Origin: an uncultured Nitrospirales bacterium
Lineage (GTDB): Bacteria; Nitrospirota; Nitrospiria; Nitrospirales; UBA8639
DNA: 64,000 nucleotides
Reading direction: 5' to 3'
NCBI GenBank assembly: GCA_958295805.1
Contig: OY282373.1
Coordinates: 1,025,001-1,089,000, forward strand
The notes under the pieces are model-generated. The model searched no databases. It saw only the letters and a program-made list of their open reading frames with translations, and had not been told where the DNA came from. How positions within the stretch are numbered: position 1 is the stretch's first letter; every line of letters starts with the position of its first letter. Positions 23,729-31,154 of this stretch are shown here, in pieces. Position numbers and translations under genes: made by a program.

Positions 23729-25054
23729 TCAGACCATGCTGTGAATGGGAAAACTCTTCACGTAAGCGTCAGGCTTCAGGGGATCGAACGTCTTTCCCAT
23801 AATAACGTGGGACGTCATGGTCCTGGCGTGCGTAGGATAGCCCAGACTCTTGGCCACCTTGTCACAATCCGCCGCACGATAGACCTGCTCGGCGACTTTT
23901 TGATAATTGACGTCCCCTTTCAGATGGCCCCATCGTTTCATCTGAGTCAATATCCAAATGGCCATGGAATGCCAGGGATACGGATCGAAATCAATGCGAC
24001 TCGGAACCTTCTGAATGCCGCCTAATCCATCGGCAAACGTTCCGGTGAGCACTTGTTCCAGAACGATGCGAGGCTGGTTCAAGTAGTTCGCCGGCGCAAT
24101 CGCTTTGGCGATCTGTTTCCGGTTGGCCGGGTTTGACGCGTAATGCGTGGCATCGACGATTGCCTTGAATAACGCGAGAAACGTATTCGGATGCGTCGTC
24201 GCGAATTCCTGTGAGATCGCAAACGCGCAGCACGGATGTTTGTCCCAGATGTCTTTCGAGAGCTTGTAGATAAAGCCGACGTTCTCATAGACCGCGCGTT
24301 GGTTAAAGGGATCCGGAGCCAGATAGCCGTCAACGTTTCCGGCCTTCAGATTGGCGACCATTTCCGGCGGCGGCACCACGCGGATCTGCACGTCTTTGTC
24401 CGGGTGAACGCCGCCGTCCGCCAGAAAGTAGCGTAGCAGGTAATTGTGCATGGAATAGTCAAAAGGCACGCAAAAGCGAAATCCCTTCATATCCGCGGCC
24501 GTTTTCACGGCTTGATGTTTGTTGTGCAGGGTAATGGCCTGTCCGTTGATATTTTCCACGGCGGGCATATAGAACGGGACTTGAGGCGAGCCCGCCCCCA
24601 AGGTAATGGCCAAGGGCATGGGCGAGAGCATGTGCGCAGCATCGATGTCTTTATTGATTGCCCAATCTCTCACCATGGCCCAACCGGCCGCCCGTTTTAC
24701 TTTGGCGTTCAAGCCATGTTTGCTGTAGAAGCCCATGGGTTCGGCCATGATAATCGGCGTAGCGCAGGTAATGGGAATGAACCCGATGCTGAGGTCCCGT
24801 TTTTCCGGTTTCCCGACGGGGTCCGCGGCCAGTGCCTGGATCCGTGAGAGAGGAAGAAACTCACTGATCAGGCCAACCAAGGCCGCGCTGCCCAGACCGG
24901 CAAGGAGTTGACGTCGACTCGGTCCCGTTTCCCGTAGCACGGCGTTCACAACGGCCTTCTCCAGCGTCTTGGAAAGACGGTCGTCAGCACTGAGCGTTCG
25001 ACTCTCCGTTGCCGTCTCAAATGAGGGATCGTAAGTGTTCGTGGATTGTGCCAT
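23729..25054 (-). CDS. Substrate-binding protein, NrtA/CmpA/CynA type, Tat-exported
   Basis: 441 residues. A twin-arginine signal (SRRQLLAGLGSAALVG) begins about 47 residues in. The mature domain is a two-lobed NitT/TauT binding fold (GFIPITCATPIIMAEPMGFY; RVVPPPEMVANLKAGNVDGY; ACCAFAISQEF-like region). It should deliver a small anion to the adjacent permease. GGAGG lies 5 bases before ATG 25054. It is the first gene of a four-gene operon ending in cyanase and is controlled by the sigma-54 promoter and leader described below. Substrate is inferred from cynS, not from binding residues. Confidence 0.92.
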   Translation of the reverse strand: MAQSTNTYDPSFETATESRTLSADDRLSKTLEKAVVNAVLRETGPSRRQLLAGLGSAALVGLISEFLPLSRIQALAADPVGKPEKRDLSIGFIPITCATPIIMAEPMGFYSKHGLNAKVKRAAGWAMVRDWAINKDIDAAHMLSPMPLAITLGAGSPQVPFYMPAVENINGQAITLHNKHQAVKTAADMKGFRFCVPFDYSMHNYLLRYFLADGGVHPDKDVQIRVVPPPEMVANLKAGNVDGYLAPDPFNQRAVYENVGFIYKLSKDIWDKHPCCAFAISQEFATTHPNTFLALFKAIVDATHYASNPANRKQIAKAIAPANYLNQPRIVLEQVLTGTFADGLGGIQKVPSRIDFDPYPWHSMAIWILTQMKRWGHLKGDVNYQKVAEQVYRAADCDKVAKSLGYPTHARTMTSHVIMGKTFDPLKPDAYVKSFPIHSMV

Positions 25055-25113
25055 GAGAGCCTCCTTTGCCGCTCTATGAAGTCAATAATGAAACTGATCG
25101 CTGGGCTGAGACC

Positions 25114-25193
25114 AAAAAAAACGCCAAGCCAAGAGTGTCCCATCACTCTCGTGCCTGGCGTCATCGCCAGAAACATTCTGACATCTCCGTCAG
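25114..25193 (-). promoter_or_regulatory. Leader attenuator: two tandem hairpins competing with an intrinsic terminator
   Basis: Reading the minus strand, hairpin P1 is CTGAC-GGAGAT-GTCAG (25193-25178) and, after a 7-base linker, P2 is CTGGC-GATGAC-GCCAG (25170-25155). Both have hexanucleotide loops. The 3' arm of P2 is also the base of a 17-bp terminator stem (25161-25121, one bulge, loop ATGGGA) followed by eight T (25121-25114). P2 and the terminator cannot form together. This is the layout of ANTAR-protein antitermination leaders such as nasF of Klebsiella. As I recall, those loops conserve A1 and G4; here both loops have G1 and G4, so the match is partial. The regulator is not in the window. 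Confidence 0.7.
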
Positions 25194-25232
25194 ATTACAA
25201 ACATGCTCCGTGCAACCTGTTGTAATAATAAA

Positions 25233-25247
25233 GCAAGTTCAATGCCA
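25233..25247 (-). promoter_or_regulatory. Sigma-54 promoter of the cyn operon
   Basis: The minus strand reads TGGCATTGAACTTGC, with GG and GC exactly 10 bases apart as in the -24/-12 consensus TGGCACG-N4-TTGC. Transcription should start near 25221, giving a leader of about 168 nt before the binding-protein gene. It implies control by an NtrC-like enhancer-binding protein, in keeping with nitrogen scavenging. Confidence 0.72.
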
Positions 25248-25301
25248 CGTTCCCATGATGCCTCGTTGTTGAATATTATTGAAGTTTGTCAAAACCCACG
25301 G

Positions 25302-25336
25302 ACGACAGCTTTGTCGGAAGCCGACAATGTTGTCGT
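25302..25336. promoter_or_regulatory. Large palindrome at enhancer distance upstream of the sigma-54 promoter
   Basis: Two arms centred on 25319: 14 of 16 positions are Watson-Crick complementary, one is G-T and one is mismatched, with a 3-base centre. The core is TTGTCGG-AAG-CCGACAA and the outer part ACGACA/TGTCGT. It lies about 100 bp upstream of the predicted start site, where an enhancer-binding protein would sit. No T-run flanks it, so it is unlikely to be a terminator of tRNA-Leu. Confidence 0.55.
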
Positions 25337-25439
25337 GTTCCGAACAGTTTTGTCTCTCGTCCTTCTTCAGTAAGAAGTTTGGTCGGCGGAGCGTTATTCT
25401 GGAGGCAAGAGAGAGGGTCGTTGTTCGTGGAGAAGAAAG

Positions 25440-25526
25440 TGGTGCCGAAGGCGGGATTTGAACCCGCACACCCCAAGGGGCGCTAGACCCTGAATCTAGT
25501 GCGTCTGCCAGTTCCGCCACTTCGGC
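25440..25526 (-). tRNA. tRNA-Leu (CAG)
   Basis: Acceptor GCCGAAG/CTTCGGC, D arm, and anticodon arm CTAGA-TTCAGGG-TCTAG with anticodon CAG. A long variable arm (CGCCCCTTGGGGTG) is typical of a class II tRNA. T arm GCGGGTTCAAATCCCGC, discriminator A and encoded CCA. Confidence 0.95.
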
Positions 25527-25547
25527 ACGCGAGCGTCTTGTAAAGCG

Positions 25548-25577
25548 ATTATCAGCTTTTACCGGCAAAGGCGTCAA
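25548..25577 (-). promoter_or_regulatory. Sigma-70 promoter of tRNA-Leu
   Basis: The minus strand reads TTGACG (25577-25572), an 18-bp spacer, and GATAAT (25553-25548), about 22 bp before the tRNA. Confidence 0.6.
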
Positions 25578-25642
25578 GCCGAGATAGGGGTTCCCTGCAC
25601 GTGAGACGGCGGGTTTCTGGCCGAAAGGCTCAGCCAGTGGCG

Positions 25643-25924
25643 TTACAGGGCCGTGCGCTCCGTGACGGAATGGGCCAGCAGTTCCTGGTGGAGCGTGGAG
25701 GCAGCATCGAGTCGATGCCGGTTGATGTTCAGGGCATCGGTATCGTAGCCGGTCGGCCTATATGCTTGTAGGACACTGAGGTGGCCTGAGATATGGAGTT
25801 CCCAACACTGTTGGCGCCAGAGGCCATGGGTGTTCAGGATGTCTCGCGTGTCGCCGGCGATGTCGTGATCCTTGCAATAAACGCAGTTGCAGCAACGTCT
25901 GCATGTCACGCCGTCCATCAGCAA
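25643..25924 (-). pseudogene. Duplicated tail fragment of the degenerate helicase-like gene
   Basis: The frame encodes IAGDTRDILNTHGLWRQQCWE, which nearly repeats IAGDTRDLRGTHGLWRQQCWE at the C-terminus of the gene at 26628-28118. The DNA is also similar over about 75 bp (25805-25880 against 26655-26730). The fragment continues with NINRHRLDAASTLHQELLA, probably sequence lost from the other copy. It has no credible start and overlaps the toxin gene in another frame, so I take it as a remnant of a partial duplication. Confidence 0.55.
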
Positions 25925-26192
25925 TCACGAGTACGTAGACGTTATTGTCCATCACTTGATAGATGACGCGGTAGGGCTTGAAGAATATCTCGCGGTACTC
26001 CCGAATCCCAACGTCCAGCAATTCTTTTGGATCATTTCCGCGGTGGGGATGCTCGGATAGGCTACTGAACGCCTTTTCGATCTGTTCCAGCACGTGATCC
26101 GCCATGCCCGGTGCATCGTGCTGATTAATGGAATCGCAGATTTCCCTCAAGTCCCGTGTCGCGTTATCGGTCAACTGCACCAAGAAGGGCAT
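25758..26192 (-). CDS. RelE/ParE-type toxin with run-on C-terminus
   Basis: 144 residues. The first 95 or so match the RelE/ParE fold: a helical start (LTDNATRDLREICDSINQH), SLSEHPHRGNDPKEL, the YREIFFKPYRVIYQV strand pair and VYVLVIADGRRDMQTLL at the end. RelE-type toxins normally stop there. Here the frame continues for about 40 basic, Pro/His-rich residues read out of frame from the duplicated helicase tail. The original end of the gene therefore seems to have been replaced. Its start overlaps the antitoxin stop by one base (TGATG), as is usual for these pairs. Activity of the extended protein is uncertain. Confidence 0.75.
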   Translation of the reverse strand: MPFLVQLTDNATRDLREICDSINQHDAPGMADHVLEQIEKAFSSLSEHPHRGNDPKELLDVGIREYREIFFKPYRVIYQVMDNNVYVLVIADGRRDMQTLLQLRLLQGSRHRRRHARHPEHPWPLAPTVLGTPYLRPPQCPTSI

Positions 26193-26460
26193 CAGCGAGA
26201 CGGCCGCCGTTCACGAAGCCGCGCGATGACATCGGGGGCAGGCTGCACCTGACCTGTTTCAATCTGGCGGCGGCCCAGGGCGAGAATTTTGAGTAGCGCA
26301 ACGGTCTCCTGCGTTTGCTCGTAGCTGTCGATATCCTGCATGACCACTTTGGCTTCGCCATTCTGGGTGATGATCAAAGGTTCCCCCCGAGCGTACGCAC
26401 GATCTCTGCGGTGTGGGCTTTGAGGTAACTGATTGGCTTAATCTGGCTGGACAATTTCAT
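26192..26460 (-). pseudogene. Phd/YefM-type antitoxin gene with a 1-nt frameshift
   Basis: ATG 26460 opens a classic YefM start (MKLSSQIKPISYLKAHTAEI, then VRTLGG), preceded by AAGG. After a run of six G (26388-26383) the frame hits TGA. The missing remainder (LIITQNGEAKVVMQDIDSYE and onward, about 61 codons) continues one frame over to 26192. One extra G would restore an 89-residue antitoxin. The break may be a real mutation, a homopolymer sequencing error or programmed slippage. The C-terminal part would bind and neutralise the toxin, and the N-terminal part DNA. The separate downstream ATG (26377) could give a DNA-binding-deficient 61-residue form. Confidence 0.7.
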
Positions 26461-26492
26461 GGTCTGCCTTCTTCGGAGGCTAAATGGAGACC

Positions 26493-26533
26493 ACAAACAG
26501 GTCAATAAACAAGTCACGTTATAAACAAGTCAC
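26493..26533 (-). promoter_or_regulatory. Iterated operator-like repeats before the antitoxin gene
   Basis: ATAAACAAGTCAC occurs at 26505-26517 and again at 26521-26533, with a third partial copy ACAAACAGGTCA just before. The 16-bp and about 12-bp steps, about 35-70 bp upstream of the antitoxin ATG, suggest binding sites for the antitoxin or toxin-antitoxin complex (autoregulation). Confidence 0.5.
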
Positions 26534-26627
26534 ACCTTAAAAACTACCGCATGTTTTCAACGTTTCGCTAACCTGACCTTCAGTCCTTTTGTCAAGGGAA
26601 AGGGGATGCGGCGACTCCATTCGTCAC

Positions 26628-28118
26628 TTACGCGGAGGTGACCCGTGAGAGCCGGGGTTCCCAACACTGCTGGCGCCAGAGGCCATGGGTGCCCCGGAGG
26701 TCCCGGGTGTCGCCGGCGATGATGATCCGTTCACGAATGAGTCCAGCCACCCCGAGTAAGAACGGCGCTGGAACGTTGGGGGCGTCTTCGGCGATCAACA
26801 CGTCGAACCGGACTCGCGTGAACAAGGGATCGCTGATCACTCTTCCCGGTGTGGCCGCGACCAATCGTTTGTTCTGCATGAAGGCTTGCCGATTCGTGGC
26901 TTCTCCCGCGGCCAACATCTCGCGAATTTTTTTTGTTCCGCCCAACCGCGTGATTTCCTCTTTGAGTTCCTCATATTCCGGCCGCATCTCTTCCGGTATA
27001 GCCGCTTCGGGTGACAATTCTCGGATGCGAGCCTGTGCGATTTCGACCTGTTTCATCAGGCCGACAATTTTCTCTTCGTCAATCCGGCGATATTCTCCCA
27101 AGGTTGCCACGTTTTTCCCCACGGTTTGCAAGCCGAGGCGTTTCCAGATGGGAAGCCGTTCATAATCGGCGAGCGTCTTATCAATGTCTTTGATCCGACC
27201 TTGATATTCACTCACCTGGGCGAGCAACCGCCATTCCAGCAATTTGACTTCGTTTAAATCACGCTGCTTTTGCCCTTTGTAGGCCAGGATCGGCGTGAGT
27301 TCTCGAAATCGATCATACGTCCGTCGAAGCGCGTGTTTGTGAGATCGTGACGTGGCGAAAAAGTTGTGCATTTGGGCTTCGAAACCCAGTGTGCCGAGCG
27401 GGAGTCCTTCCACTTCCTTGAGAACCGAGACTTCGTAGCGGCTCAACAAGCTTTGAAAGGGGAGACCCGTGTTGCGCAAGGTTTTAGCCAAAAACCCGAG
27501 CAAACGATCCACGGCGTCGTGAGTGGGGGCCACGCAGAGCACGCGTTTATTGTTTCGCATCAACTCCACGGTCAACGTTCCCAATTTGGTCCAACGTGCG
27601 ACTTGGTCCTCGTTCCAGACGGTCGTCAGCACTGCGGCCGATGCGCCGGTTCTGGCCGAGATATTATCTTCCCCGGGTTCCGGATCCAGCCAGGGGGCAA
27701 GCCGTTCGGCCGGACCCAGCGCGTAGGATTCAGGTTTCGCCGCAATATCGGCTAACCGCTTGGAGGCGAGTTTGAACAACGTGGCCGTATCCGAAACCAG
27801 GGTGTTGTCAACGGTCGACTGACCGAGTGAGTCCTGAGTTTGCACCAGCGCGGTGTGGTCCTGATGGCGCAGAATATAGCCTCCGGTGGGGTCCATGTCT
27901 CCGGGAGGGACAATCGTGACCGGGGCATCTTCAAGCAACGTTGTCCCCTCCGGAACCTCTATGGAATAGAGGTGCAGGGCACCGGTTGTCCCAAGTTTTT
28001 GAGCGGTGCCGGACTCAATCAGTTCATCCAGTGCCGCGGCGGACTCCTGGTCGTTCGCCAATTGCGTTGAGAAACGTTGGAGAAGGTCAAGGAGTTTCAT
28101 GGGTGACGGCTGGATCAA
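26628..28118 (-). CDS. Degenerate SF1 helicase-like protein, truncated after motif III
   Basis: 496 residues. A motif Ia-like stretch VLCVAPTHDAVDRLL (about 195) resembles UPF1/RecD-type helicases. A long charged coiled-coil insert (about 270-400) follows, then VAATPGRV, a motif II-like IAEDAPNVPAPF and motif III-like IAGDTRDL near 470, after which the protein ends. I see no Walker A GxxxxGKT anywhere, and the second RecA domain is missing. It is therefore probably not an active helicase, or is decayed. The N-terminal 150 residues are not recognised. Its 3' end is duplicated at 25.8 kb. It overlaps the next upstream gene's 3' end by 32 bp. Confidence 0.6.
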   Translation of the reverse strand: MIQPSPMKLLDLLQRFSTQLANDQESAAALDELIESGTAQKLGTTGALHLYSIEVPEGTTLLEDAPVTIVPPGDMDPTGGYILRHQDHTALVQTQDSLGQSTVDNTLVSDTATLFKLASKRLADIAAKPESYALGPAERLAPWLDPEPGEDNISARTGASAAVLTTVWNEDQVARWTKLGTLTVELMRNNKRVLCVAPTHDAVDRLLGFLAKTLRNTGLPFQSLLSRYEVSVLKEVEGLPLGTLGFEAQMHNFFATSRSHKHALRRTYDRFRELTPILAYKGQKQRDLNEVKLLEWRLLAQVSEYQGRIKDIDKTLADYERLPIWKRLGLQTVGKNVATLGEYRRIDEEKIVGLMKQVEIAQARIRELSPEAAIPEEMRPEYEELKEEITRLGGTKKIREMLAAGEATNRQAFMQNKRLVAATPGRVISDPLFTRVRFDVLIAEDAPNVPAPFLLGVAGLIRERIIIAGDTRDLRGTHGLWRQQCWEPRLSRVTSA

Positions 28119-28587
28119 GCGCCTGTTGGATACAAATGGCTACACAGCCCAGTCCGCCGGTCATCGGACGGCGGTCATACGCGCACCTCCGATGCTCGGC
28201 ACACGCGGTGACAAACGGAATGGTTGCAGCAAAATCCACGTCGACGAGTACCTGGGCTTGCAGGGACCCGTCTTCCAAAGCCGACAGGATGAGGACGCGG
28301 TTATGGTGATCGTCTTCCAAAATGGCGGCTCGGGGGGAGGGAGCGATCTTGGATCGGGCGGCGTGAACGTGCGGGAGTGCCACGATTTCTTTCACGAAGT
28401 GTCGTGGAGCATGAATCGTCCGGTGACTCAACCTGACGTTTAACGACGTCAGATCAGGGATGCCTGGATCAGGTGCGTCTGCCTGAGCCCACGCCTCATC
28501 GGGATGAATCATCAGCGTCTGGATCGAGAAAACGGTGAGGACCAGAATTCCCAGGTTCAGCCGCCGCCTCATCTTGTGAATCCGCAT
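28087..28587 (-). CDS. Secreted protein of unknown function
   Basis: About 166 residues from ATG 28587, followed by a basic N-terminus (MRIHKMRRRLN), a hydrophobic core and cleavage at AWAQA. The mature protein contains VKEIVALPHVHAARSK and a Cys-containing segment (FVTACAEHRRCAYDRRP, GCVAICIQ), suggesting disulfides. The frame is open further upstream but without a plausible start. It overlaps the 5' end of the helicase-like gene. No known domain recognised. Confidence 0.6.
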   Translation of the reverse strand: MRIHKMRRRLNLGILVLTVFSIQTLMIHPDEAWAQADAPDPGIPDLTSLNVRLSHRTIHAPRHFVKEIVALPHVHAARSKIAPSPRAAILEDDHHNRVLILSALEDGSLQAQVLVDVDFAATIPFVTACAEHRRCAYDRRPMTGGLGCVAICIQQALDPAVTHETP

Positions 28588-28688
28588 GGCGGCATTGTAG
28601 TGAACGGTTGAAGTTGGTGTCCAGCTTCCAAGCAGCATCCGCGTTGCGGGTTTGCACGTCCATCGAGCGTTTCGCCTCCCACCCGAAA

Positions 28689-28718
28689 TTGACATTTCCC
28701 AGGGGGGAACCGTATGAT
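28689..28718 (+). promoter_or_regulatory. Sigma-70 promoter of the rplI operon
   Basis: Perfect TTGACA at 28689-28694, an 18-bp spacer and TATGAT at 28713-28718, about 37 bp before the L9 start. It probably drives rplI-glyA-nrdR. Confidence 0.65.
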
Positions 28719-28754
28719 CGTGCCTTCGATTGTGTAAAAGGAGGAATGGAAAAG

Positions 28755-29321
28755 ATGAAAGTGATTCTTCAAGAGAACGTCGAGAACGTCGGGTACGTGG
28801 GGGACGTGCTTGACGTCGCCGATGGGTACGCGCGGAACTTCCTGCTGCCTCGCAAAAAAGCCATAGAAGCCAATCTCCGAAACGTCAAGGCGTTGGAACA
28901 CGCGAAACGCGTGACGGCGCATACGGCGAAAAAGATCGAGCACGATCTTCGGAAATGGGCCGATCAACTGTCTGCCGTCTCGCTGACCTTTCCTGTCCAA
29001 ACCGGTAAGGATGATAAGCTGTTTGGCTCCATTACGGCCAAAGACCTTGAAGCCGGATTGTTGACTGAAGGTTTTGAGGTTGACCGGCGGAACATTCAAT
29101 TGGCTCATCCGCTCAAGGAGTTGGGGACTTTTCCCGTCGGCGTCAAGGTGCATCGAGACGTTCACGCGACGATTTCCGTGTCACTCGTTAAAGCAGGTGA
29201 ACAGGCGCAGGCTCAGGAAGCCGCGGATGGGGCTGAAGAAACGGAGGCTGCCCCCAAAGCCGTAAACGCGACGGTCGAAACCGGAGAGACGCCCGTCGAG
29301 GTTGGACGGCCGCAGGAATAA
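28755..29321 (+). CDS. rplI: 50S ribosomal protein L9
   Basis: 188 residues from ATG 28755 (MKVILQENVENVG), with AAGGAGG 10 bases upstream; ATG 28746 is too close to it. The N-terminal domain has GYVGDVLDVADGYARNFLLPRKKA, followed by the long connecting helix and the C-terminal domain (GKDDKLFGSITAKDL). The last 40 or so residues (Ala/Glu-rich) are an extension beyond the usual roughly 150-residue protein. L9 binds 23S rRNA near the L1 stalk. glyA starts 3 bp after the stop. The usual rpsF-rpsR partners are absent here. Confidence 0.95.
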   Translation: MKVILQENVENVGYVGDVLDVADGYARNFLLPRKKAIEANLRNVKALEHAKRVTAHTAKKIEHDLRKWADQLSAVSLTFPVQTGKDDKLFGSITAKDLEAGLLTEGFEVDRRNIQLAHPLKELGTFPVGVKVHRDVHATISVSLVKAGEQAQAQEAADGAEETEAAPKAVNATVETGETPVEVGRPQE

Positions 29322-29324
29322 AGG

Positions 29325-30587
29325 ATGGGACACGCCGTCGGCACGCTCAAAGCGATTCAACGGGAAGACCCCGAGGTATACGCGGCTTTTCGCGCCGAAG
29401 AAAAACGTCAGCGCGAAAAACTCGTGTTGATTGCGTCGGAAAATTACGCCAGCCCCGCGGTTCAGGCCGCGCAGGGGTCGCTGATGACCAACAAGTACGC
29501 GGAGGGCTACCCGGGACGACGCTATTACGGTGGCTGTCAACACGTGGACACCGTTGAAGAGTTGGCGATTGCTCGCGCCAAACAATTGTTCGGGTGTGAA
29601 CACGTCAACGTGCAACCCCACTCAGGCTCCACCGCCAACATGGCGGCGTACTTGGCGGTCCTCAAGCCCGGCGATACCATCCTGGGCATGGATCTCTCGC
29701 AGGGCGGCCATCTCACCCACGGCAGCAAGGTCAATTTTTCCGGAAAACTGTTTCACGCCTACTCCTATGGCGTGGACCGCGAAACCGAGTTGATTGATTA
29801 TGACGCGGTGCAGAAAAGAGCGGAAGACGTTCGTCCCCGCATGATCGTCGTGGGAGCGAGCGCCTATTCGAGAATCATCGACTTCCCGCGGTTTCAGCAG
29901 ATTGCCCAATCGGTCGGAGCGTATCTGTTAGTGGACATGGCGCACATTTCGGGATTGGTGGCCACGGGTCTTCACCCCAGCCCCGTGCCTTACGCCGACT
30001 TTGTCACCACGACCACGCATAAAACGTTGCGAGGGCCTCGTGCCGGGATTGTGATGTGCAAAGAAGAACACGCGAAGACCGTTGATAAAACGATCTTTCC
30101 GGGACTCCAGGGCGGGCCGCTCATGCACGTCATTGCCGCGAAGGCCGTTGGGTTGAAAGAAGCCTTGGCCCCGGAGTTCAAAGCCTATCAGCAACGAGTC
30201 CTGGCCAACGCCACGTCGCTTGCGGAAGGATTCAAGTCCCAAGGCTATCACGTGGTGTCCGGGGGAACGGAGACGCATCTGTTCCTCCTGAATCTCAATT
30301 CAACGGCGGTGACGGGGAAAGAGGCCGAAGCTGCGCTTGACGCCTCCGGAATCATCGTCAATAAAAATGCCGTGCCGTATGATGAGAGGCCGCCCGCCGT
30401 GGCCAGTGGCATTCGAATGGGGACGCCCATCGTGTCCACGCGCGGGATGGCGTCATCGGAGATGGTTCAAATCGTGGCGTGGATAGACGAGGTGTTACGT
30501 GCTCCCGCAGGGAAACGAATCCAGCGTCGAATTCGAAAGGAAGTCAAGACTCTGTGTGCACGCTTCCCCGTCTTTTCAGCCTCGTGA
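29325..30587 (+). CDS. glyA: Serine hydroxymethyltransferase
   Basis: 420 residues. The PLP-dependent enzyme interconverts serine and glycine with tetrahydrofolate, feeding one-carbon metabolism. Visible motifs are [34 protein letters not shown], the substrate loop VNVQPHSGS and the PLP lysine in [14 protein letters not shown]. The C-terminal [14 protein letters not shown] region is also present. The last 12 residues differ from the typical end. It is close-packed with rplI (3 bp) and nrdR (79 bp). Confidence 0.97.
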   Translation: MGHAVGTLKAIQREDPEVYAAFRAEEKRQREKLVLIASENYASPAVQAAQGSLMTNKYAEGYPGRRYYGGCQHVDTVEELAIARAKQLFGCEHVNVQPHSGSTANMAAYLAVLKPGDTILGMDLSQGGHLTHGSKVNFSGKLFHAYSYGVDRETELIDYDAVQKRAEDVRPRMIVVGASAYSRIIDFPRFQQIAQSVGAYLLVDMAHISGLVATGLHPSPVPYADFVTTTTHKTLRGPRAGIVMCKEEHAKTVDKTIFPGLQGGPLMHVIAAKAVGLKEALAPEFKAYQQRVLANATSLAEGFKSQGYHVVSGGTETHLFLLNLNSTAVTGKEAEAALDASGIIVNKNAVPYDERPPAVASGIRMGTPIVSTRGMASSEMVQIVAWIDEVLRAPAGKRIQRRIRKEVKTLCARFPVFSAS

Positions 30588-30666
30588 CTCGCCGTTCGTT
30601 TCTCTTATTCAAATTGCTCATGTCTCGTCAGTTTTCCGTGAACCTTCCCGACGTCGGTGTCTCGTC

Positions 30667-31131
30667 ATGAGATGTCCGTTCTGCACTCAACCGGATGACA
30701 AGGTTATTGATTCTCGCACGGCCCGGGAGGGAGAGGTCATTCGCCGCCGTCGGGAATGTCTGGAGTGCAAGCGTCGTTTTACGACCTACGAACGGATTGA
30801 AGAAAATCTTCCCATGGTGGTCAAAAAAGATAACCGACGACAAGCGTTTGACCGCAAAAAGGTCATGGCCGGTCTGCAAAAGGCCTGTGAAAAGCGGCCG
30901 ATCAGTCGTGAGGCACTCGACACCGCCGTGGACCGGATTGAAAAGCGTCTCCAAGACGTCGGCGAATCCGAGATTCCGGCCAGAAAGGTGGGAGACGCCG
31001 TCATGCAGGAACTCCACGCGTTGGACCAAGTCGCCTACGTGCGGTTTGCCTCCGTGTACCGGGAGTTCAAAGACATTGACCAGTTTATGGAAACGATTCA
31101 ATCCCTGGCCCGGGATAAGGGGAAACGCTGA
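30667..31131 (+). CDS. nrdR: Transcriptional repressor NrdR
   Basis: 154 residues from ATG 30667 (MRCPFC). The zinc ribbon has CPFC and CLECKRRF, followed by an ATP-cone domain ([24 protein letters not shown]). It represses ribonucleotide reductase genes by sensing ATP/dATP. The glyA-nrdR neighbourhood is common in bacteria. Upstream in-frame codons from 30499 overlap glyA and are not coding here. Confidence 0.96.
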   Translation: MRCPFCTQPDDKVIDSRTAREGEVIRRRRECLECKRRFTTYERIEENLPMVVKKDNRRQAFDRKKVMAGLQKACEKRPISREALDTAVDRIEKRLQDVGESEIPARKVGDAVMQELHALDQVAYVRFASVYREFKDIDQFMETIQSLARDKGKR

Positions 31132-31154
31132 CGACGAACGTTCCGCCTTGGTGC

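Noticed and set aside
21462-25054. Dedicated nitrate or nitrite transporter call for the ABC genes
   Set aside because: The family fits nitrate, nitrite, cyanate or bicarbonate alike; the co-encoded cyanase favours cyanate, so I left the substrate open.
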